Positions 59,535 to 64,000 of a stretch of DNA of 64,000 bases are shown one piece after another. The notes under the pieces were generated by a model that worked only from the letters and a program-made list of their open reading frames with translations, was not told the origin of the DNA and searched no databases. The DNA is from Pelobium manganitolerans (GTDB lineage: Bacteria > Bacteroidota > Bacteroidia > Sphingobacteriales > Sphingobacteriaceae): the NCBI RefSeq assembly GCF_003609575.1, contig NZ_MBTA01000026.1:62001-126000 (forward strand), read 5' to 3'. Position 1 is the first letter of the stretch. Each line of letters starts with the position of its first letter. The translations under genes and the position numbers were made by a program.

Positions 59535-60005
59535 TTATTTAAAAGCAAACGCATTTTGTTTACGCTGGGTGAGGTGTTCGCGTAAGTACTCTTTAATTTG
59601 CCAGCGTTTTTTTTCGTTGCTGATGTAGTTGAGTGGCAACACAAACTTTTCTGCCTCTTTGGTGCTGAAAACTATTTCCGAAAAACGTGTTTCAAAGTAG
59701 GCTAAGCCGTCAAACTTTAGGCACACTTCTTCGCTGTCTTTGTCTCTTTTAAACAATATTTCTTCATGGTTGAGGTAAATATAGTGCTTTGGAGACGCTA
59801 TAGAAATCAAATAAATAGCTACCAAGGTCATTAACAATGCGGCACCAGCTGTGATTAGGGTAGCGTTTGCATTTAGCCAATTAAACATGCTTAACACTAA
59901 AGAAAGCATCAGTGTTGCTAAGCTTAAAATTAAAATAAGCATGGAAGTTTCGCGCGATGGTGGCCAGCTTTCGTGCTTTAAGTCAATAGTTTGTGGTGTT
60001 TTCAT
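59535..60005 (-). CDS. Two-helix membrane protein of unknown function
   Basis: The 156 residues begin with a cytoplasmic segment (MKTPQTIDLKHESWPPSRET), two membrane helices (about 22-42 and 48-70) and a C-terminal cytoplasmic domain of short beta strands (KHYIYLNHEEILFKRDKDSEEVCLKFDGLAYFETRFSEIVFS), which recalls PH-like or bPH domains of membrane proteins. I do not recognise a family. It has a convergent neighbour, the AMP nucleosidase gene. Function unknown. Confidence 0.7.
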   Translation of the reverse strand: MKTPQTIDLKHESWPPSRETSMLILILSLATLMLSLVLSMFNWLNANATLITAGAALLMTLVAIYLISIASPKHYIYLNHEEILFKRDKDSEEVCLKFDGLAYFETRFSEIVFSTKEAEKFVLPLNYISNEKKRWQIKEYLREHLTQRKQNAFAFK

Positions 60006-60170
60006 TACAGTAAAATTATTAGGTTCCTTGCTTTTTACGAAAACATTTCGTTAAAGTTTCATTAAAATAACTTCACTATTTTTTGTTAAGGTTGAGCGCC
60101 GGCCAACGCTTCAGTTTATGATGGAAAGTTCGGGGTTAAACGAGTGCTTAAACTACAGCCTATTTACAAA

Positions 60171-60208
60171 TAAAAGCCCCTGCGCTTTCGATAGCACAGG
60201 AGCTTATT
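60171..60208 (-). terminator. Terminator of the FadL-like/lipoprotein operon
   Basis: On the minus strand AAGCTCCTGTGC and GCGCAGGGGCTT form a 12-bp stem with G-U pairs, with TTTTATTT after it. It lies about 20 bp after the stop of the outer-membrane gene. Confidence 0.75.
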
Positions 60209-60228
60209 ATAAATTATTTTTACTAACG

Positions 60229-61707
60229 CTAAAACCTAACACCAAAAGTTAGCATTAGCCGGTTTATACGTTTGTCAACACTTGCTTGGGGTTCTGGATT
60301 GCCCGAAACCAATAAATAATTTGAATAATTAAAATAGCCGTTGCTGTTAATCAGTGCCGCATCCAAATGGTAATCGCCAAAGCGGTAACCTATACCGCCC
60401 GAGATAGAGTTTACGGTATAATCTTTATCACGCAAGTTTTTGTATGGATTACCATCAGAGCGGAATCCGGCTCTTACCAACCAGCTTTTGTCAATCTTAT
60501 ACTCGCCACCTACACTATAATTTACCGCATTAGCGTACATGTTTTTGATGCGCATATTTGTTGTCTGGTCTATTGATGCATTATTGGAAGTAATCTTGTT
60601 TTTAGAATAATCTGTAAAACCTACATCAGCAGAAATAAAACCTTTAGAGCCAATAAAATAAGCTATACCGCCGTTGATTTTTAAAGGCGTACGTAATTCG
60701 TATTCGTAGGGGTATTGCATGTTTGCAGTACCTCCTATAATATTGTCTGCTAAACTTTCGGAATAATTGTCCGTAATGCTATACCAAGTTGGGGTTTGCA
60801 AAGCCAAGCCGATTTGTAGCTCCGGCGTGGGTTTTAGTATTGCTCCAAGTTTTAAGTTTACCCCGGAACCTTCTGTGTCAAAGTTTCGGTTATAAGTGAC
60901 GTTGTAGTTTGTGGTTTGGGTATTGCCGGGCTCTTGTGATAAGCCAGTTTCGTTTACGCGCTCGGTAGAGGCGTAATTTAAATTAGCTAGCCCTAATCCT
61001 ACACCGAAAAATAATTTATTGCTAAAATTCATTCCTAGCGAGAAATCTACTTCAGAGCTTCCTCCCGTACGGTTTATATTATATTTTTGTTCAGAATCAT
61101 TTGACGTAATAGGGAAATAGTCCGTCCCGTCCCAATCAGTAAGATAAGCTTGATATGCTTGGTAATGTACATCGGACAACAGCTTACTTGGATCAACGGT
61201 TGCACCACCTTCTAAATCAAAGTTAGATTCTTGCGCAAAATAATCGCCTAAGCCGTTAAAATCAGTTTCTCCACTAAAGCCAAATTTATCCCGGTAAGCT
61301 CCTGTTCTTTGGTAGCCGATACCGAAGTTTAAGCTAATTAAGCCTTTTTTTGTGTCTCCAGCGGTATAGGTTCTGGTATGAAACACCACGCCAACATTTC
61401 CTAAATCTAAGTTGTTGTTGCTTTGTTTTTCTGATGTTCCAAAAGCGCCAATTTTATTGCTGCCGAAATTCAGACGTGGCGAAATGCTAAATTCCGATTT
61501 AGAGAACATCCCTAGACCAGCAGGATTTCCATATATAGTGCTAATGTTCCCGCCAATTGCGGCTTTTTGGCCACCAATTGCATCTATACGCGCATCACCA
61601 GCGTTGTTTCCGATAGAAAACCGGCCTGCATCACCCTCGTATTGGGCGTAAGAGGTAGAAGTGGCTCCAATTAATAGAGCCATAATTATATTGTTTTTCA
61701 GTTTCAT
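60229..61707 (-). CDS. OmpP1/FadL-family outer-membrane protein
   Basis: A signal peptide (MKLKNNIIMALLIGATSTSYA) precedes a barrel protein of 492 residues. The start of the mature part, RFSIGNNAGDARIDAIGGQKAAIGGNISTIYGNPAGL, is the plug-like N-terminus typical of FadL/PorV-type proteins, and the end (RINRLMLTFGVRF) closes with Phe. FadL proteins pass hydrophobic compounds through the outer membrane; substrate unknown. It starts 12 bp after the lipoprotein stop and is the second gene of the operon. Confidence 0.85.
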   Translation of the reverse strand: MKLKNNIIMALLIGATSTSYAQYEGDAGRFSIGNNAGDARIDAIGGQKAAIGGNISTIYGNPAGLGMFSKSEFSISPRLNFGSNKIGAFGTSEKQSNNNLDLGNVGVVFHTRTYTAGDTKKGLISLNFGIGYQRTGAYRDKFGFSGETDFNGLGDYFAQESNFDLEGGATVDPSKLLSDVHYQAYQAYLTDWDGTDYFPITSNDSEQKYNINRTGGSSEVDFSLGMNFSNKLFFGVGLGLANLNYASTERVNETGLSQEPGNTQTTNYNVTYNRNFDTEGSGVNLKLGAILKPTPELQIGLALQTPTWYSITDNYSESLADNIIGGTANMQYPYEYELRTPLKINGGIAYFIGSKGFISADVGFTDYSKNKITSNNASIDQTTNMRIKNMYANAVNYSVGGEYKIDKSWLVRAGFRSDGNPYKNLRDKDYTVNSISGGIGYRFGDYHLDAALINSNGYFNYSNYLLVSGNPEPQASVDKRINRLMLTFGVRF

Positions 61708-61718
61708 GTTTAATCAAA

Positions 61719-62753
61719 TTAACGTGATGGCCTGCCCGATGAACCGCGTCCGCTGCTACCAGATGAAGAACCAGATGAAGATGAACCGCTGCTGCTATTG
61801 GTTGACCGTGACGGTGGCGAATAGCTTGGCGAACTATCTCTAGTTGGTCTGCTAGGTGCTGGCCTACTGGTAGGTTCAGAGCTTCTGCCGGTTTCGGTAC
61901 GGGTAGGACGAGAAGAAGGTCTTTCAGATTGTCCTTGTGTCCTCCTGTCCATGGTAGAACCATTGTTTCCCGGCGATGTGCGGGTTGGCCTAGTGTATGG
62001 CCTATCCGCATTTCTATCGCTTTGCGTGCGCACATTTCCGCTACGGTCCGCAGAAGTTGGGCGTGTAGCGCGCGAATCAGGAATCGGCATTCTTGCAGTT
62101 CCGTCAGAACCGCGCCTATTATCATAAGCACCGTCTGGCCTTGGTGTTAAGTTTCGTCTTGTGCCAACATAACCGCTTCCATAATAAGGGTAGCCATAGT
62201 AAGGATAACCGTAGTAGCCACCATAGTAATTGCCGTAAAAGCCTGGGCGGTAGTACGAGTAGATGCCCCAATACGGCGAGTTACCGTAAAAAGAACCGTA
62301 GTAATTCCAGTAAGAGGTGCTATACCATGGAACGCCATAACCATAATAAGGCGTGTTGAATCCTAAAGAAAAGCCCCATCCCGGGCCATAAAAATCATTA
62401 AAGCCTAAATAAGCAGAAGGACCAAAATAAAACGGATCGTAACCAAAACGGTCCATATAGTAGTAATCTCTCCAAGTATAGTTGTTCCGCCAGTTCCAGT
62501 CGTCAAAGCGCGAACGGTCACTGTACTCGTCATAATAGTAATCATCATTACGGTCGTAGCCGTTGCGGTCGTAATAATTTCCGCTTCTGTAATCTTGCTC
62601 GCTGGTGCTGGCATAGGTTACCGGCAAAGCTTCTACATTGCCGAAATAAACATCGTCGGCGTTTTGTGTGGCCAGTTTCTCTGTAGTGCAAGAGCCTAAG
62701 GCCAAAGCACCTAAGGCCACTAAAAAAAATCTGAATTTATGTTGAATTGTCAT
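61719..62753 (-). CDS. Tyr/Gly-rich lipoprotein with Ser/Arg/Pro-rich tail
   Basis: The 344 residues begin with a lipoprotein signal (Cys22 in LALGSC). The middle (about 55-200) is very rich in Tyr, Gly, Asp, Asn and Trp, with repeats such as GYYGYPYYGYPYYG, and the C-terminal third (about 205-344) is Ser/Arg/Thr/Pro-rich and probably disordered, ending in SGSSSGSSGRGSSGRPSR. Such proteins may be surface-exposed or adhesive; I cannot name a family. The FadL-like gene follows 11 bp downstream, so the pair is an operon. Confidence 0.75.
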   Translation of the reverse strand: MTIQHKFRFFLVALGALALGSCTTEKLATQNADDVYFGNVEALPVTYASTSEQDYRSGNYYDRNGYDRNDDYYYDEYSDRSRFDDWNWRNNYTWRDYYYMDRFGYDPFYFGPSAYLGFNDFYGPGWGFSLGFNTPYYGYGVPWYSTSYWNYYGSFYGNSPYWGIYSYYRPGFYGNYYGGYYGYPYYGYPYYGSGYVGTRRNLTPRPDGAYDNRRGSDGTARMPIPDSRATRPTSADRSGNVRTQSDRNADRPYTRPTRTSPGNNGSTMDRRTQGQSERPSSRPTRTETGRSSEPTSRPAPSRPTRDSSPSYSPPSRSTNSSSGSSSSGSSSGSSGRGSSGRPSR

Positions 62754-62763
62754 GGCGAATGCG

Positions 62764-62793
62764 TTTGTGGGTGCGTTTTAATTTATAACTTTG
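62764..62793 (+). promoter_or_regulatory. Promoter of proS
   Basis: TTTG (62764-62767), 18 nt, then TAACTTTG (62786-62793), matching the Bacteroidota -33/-7 pattern. The -7 box ends 49 bp before the proS ATG. Confidence 0.6.
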
Positions 62794-62842
62794 AGCGCGT
62801 TAAAAGCATTTATAAAAATACAAAATTTATTCCAATTTACAT

Positions 62843-64000
62843 ATGAGCAAGGGCTTAACCAGCAGATCCGAAGACTATTCACAGTGGTATAACGAATTAG
62901 TTACAAAAGCAGACTTAGCCGAGCATTCATCGGTACGTGGATGCATGGTAATTAAACCTTACGGCTATTCCATTTGGGAGAAGATGCAGGCCGTATTAGA
63001 CCAGAAATTTAAGGATACCGGCCATAGCAATGCTTACTTCCCGCTGTTTATCCCCAAATCCTTCTTCTCTAAAGAAGCATCGCATGTTGATGGTTTTGCT
63101 ACAGAGTGTGCTGTGGTTACCCATTACAGACTTAAAAACGACGGAACAGGGAATATTATTGTGGATGAGGAGGCTAAATTAGAAGAAGAACTAATTGTGC
63201 GCCCTACTTCCGAAACCATCATCTGGAATACGTATAAAGGCTGGATACAATCTTACCGCGATTTGCCGATTTTAGTAAATCAGTGGGCCAATGTGGTGCG
63301 TTGGGAGATGCGTACAAGGTTGTTTTTGCGCACTACAGAATTTCTTTGGCAGGAGGGGCACACCGCCCACGCTACCGCTGAAGAAGCGATTGCAGAAACA
63401 GAACAGATGTTGCATGTATATGCCGATTTTGCCGAGAACTGGATGGCTATGCCTGTAGTTAGAGGTAAAAAAACTGCCAATGAGCGTTTTGCAGGTGCCT
63501 TAGATACGCTTTGTATAGAGGCTTTGATGCAAGATGGCAAAGCCTTACAAGCGGGTACTTCACATTTTTTAGGGCAAAATTTTGCCAAAGCTTTTGACGT
63601 TAAATTTGCCAGCAAAGAAGGCAAGCTAGAGCATGTTTGGGCAACCTCATGGGGTGTATCAACCCGCTTAATGGGTGCCTTAATTATGGCCCATTCAGAT
63701 GATCAGGGTTTGGTGCTGCCACCAAAGTTGGCGCCTATACAGGTGGTGATTGTACCCATTTATAAAGGTGAAGAGGAACTGCAGCAAATATCTGCCGAGG
63801 TAGAGAAAATTACCACTGCATTAAAATTAAGAGGTATTTCTTTTAAATATGACGATCGGGATACGCAACGCCCGGGTTTTAAATTTGCCGAGTACGAGCT
63901 GAAAGGCGTGCCGGTGCGTTTGGCTTTTGGCGGCCGCGACCTAGAAAACAACACCATTGAAATTGCCCGTCGCGATACACGCACTAAAGAAACCATTTCA
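62843..64000 (+). CDS. proS: Prolyl-tRNA synthetase, archaeal/eukaryote-like type, 5' part
   Basis: The ATG at 62843 opens a frame that runs off the window at 64000 (386 codons seen). The class II core is clear: motif 2-like [17 protein letters not shown] region (read [17 protein letters not shown]), [16 protein letters not shown], and the anticodon-binding domain beginning near [15 protein letters not shown]. This is the ProS type 3 enzyme of Archaea, Eukarya and Bacteroidota (about 490 residues), not the long bacterial type with an editing insert. About 100 codons are missing at the 3' side. Confidence 0.93.
   Translation, partial: MSKGLTSRSEDYSQWYNELVTKADLAEHSSVRGCMVIKPYGYSIWEKMQAVLDQKFKDTGHSNAYFPLFIPKSFFSKEASHVDGFATECAVVTHYRLKNDGTGNIIVDEEAKLEEELIVRPTSETIIWNTYKGWIQSYRDLPILVNQWANVVRWEMRTRLFLRTTEFLWQEGHTAHATAEEAIAETEQMLHVYADFAENWMAMPVVRGKKTANERFAGALDTLCIEALMQDGKALQAGTSHFLGQNFAKAFDVKFASKEGKLEHVWATSWGVSTRLMGALIMAHSDDQGLVLPPKLAPIQVVIVPIYKGEEELQQISAEVEKITTALKLRGISFKYDDRDTQRPGFKFAEYELKGVPVRLAFGGRDLENNTIEIARRDTRTKETIS

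Noticed and set aside
61631-62131. 166-residue frame inside the Tyr/Gly-rich lipoprotein gene
   Set aside because: It is in another frame of the repetitive coding sequence and its His/Arg/Leu-rich product has no signal or domain.

Overview
The window looks like chromosome of a Bacteroidota species, most likely of the Sphingobacteriaceae (Pedobacter/Mucilaginibacter type). This is an inference from several things read directly: promoters of the TTTG-N19-TAnnTTTG kind in front of both tRNA genes, a Rho factor with a long charged insert, an archaeal/eukaryote-type prolyl-tRNA synthetase, clade-typical families (DUF2851, DUF4412, bifunctional nuclease plus UVR, AMP nucleosidase, PorV- and FadL-like outer-membrane proteins, TlpA with a DUF4369-like N-terminus), moderate GC and almost no Shine-Dalgarno signals. 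There is no rRNA operon, phage, insertion sequence or CRISPR array.

Layout. 1-2.8 kb: end of a surface-polysaccharide locus (partial glycosyltransferase-like gene, flippase, GT11 fucosyltransferase). 2.9-8.5 kb: a secreted DUF4412 protein and a three-gene operon of a PorV-like barrel, a helix-hairpin-helix/beta-barrel fusion and ComEC. 8.6-12.2 kb: metallophosphoesterase, lipid kinase, MerR regulator, M23 peptidase and a small lipoprotein. 12.4-14.1 kb: ECF sigma factor followed by a membrane-anchored trypsin-like protease whose cytoplasmic end resembles an anti-sigma domain. 14.3-24.8 kb: housekeeping genes (sppA, folK, Hpt protein, pssA, rho, pyrF, DUF2851, PspC, folB, a GlcD-like oxidase). 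25-36.9 kb: exonuclease/GIY-YIG fusion, nucleoside permease, bifunctional nuclease, etfAB, chromate transporter, UDG-family protein, a DsbA/NmrA pair and lysine 6-aminotransferase. 37-50.3 kb: two Spy/CpxP-like paralogues, tRNA-Ser, PEP carboxylase, PAS histidine kinase, aminotransferase, a CDF/Nudix/bioA operon, a PhoB-like regulator, TlpA and gatB. 50.5-54.2 kb: a 40-residue membrane peptide, a gene remnant, and a redox operon (NADP-oxidoreductase-like, YceI, DoxX, DODA/YgiD dioxygenase) behind a Crp/Fnr regulator, with an exact FNR-type box between regulator and operon. 54.6-64 kb: tRNA-Leu, tig, clpP, clpX, AMP nucleosidase, a membrane protein, a FadL-like protein with a tyrosine-rich lipoprotein, and the start of proS.

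Three things stand out. First, a family of intergenic purine/pyrimidine word repeats occurs at about nine loci, shares words of 10-21 nt between distant places, and usually has a purine-rich half followed by a pyrimidine-rich half, so that it could fold into long imperfect hairpins. Second, the comEC operon encodes a ComEA-like DNA-binding fold joined to an outer-membrane barrel. Third, the Crp/Fnr regulator carries an FNR-like recognition helix (E-T-L-S-R) and an exact TTGAT-N4-ATCAA box lies in front of the operon it precedes.
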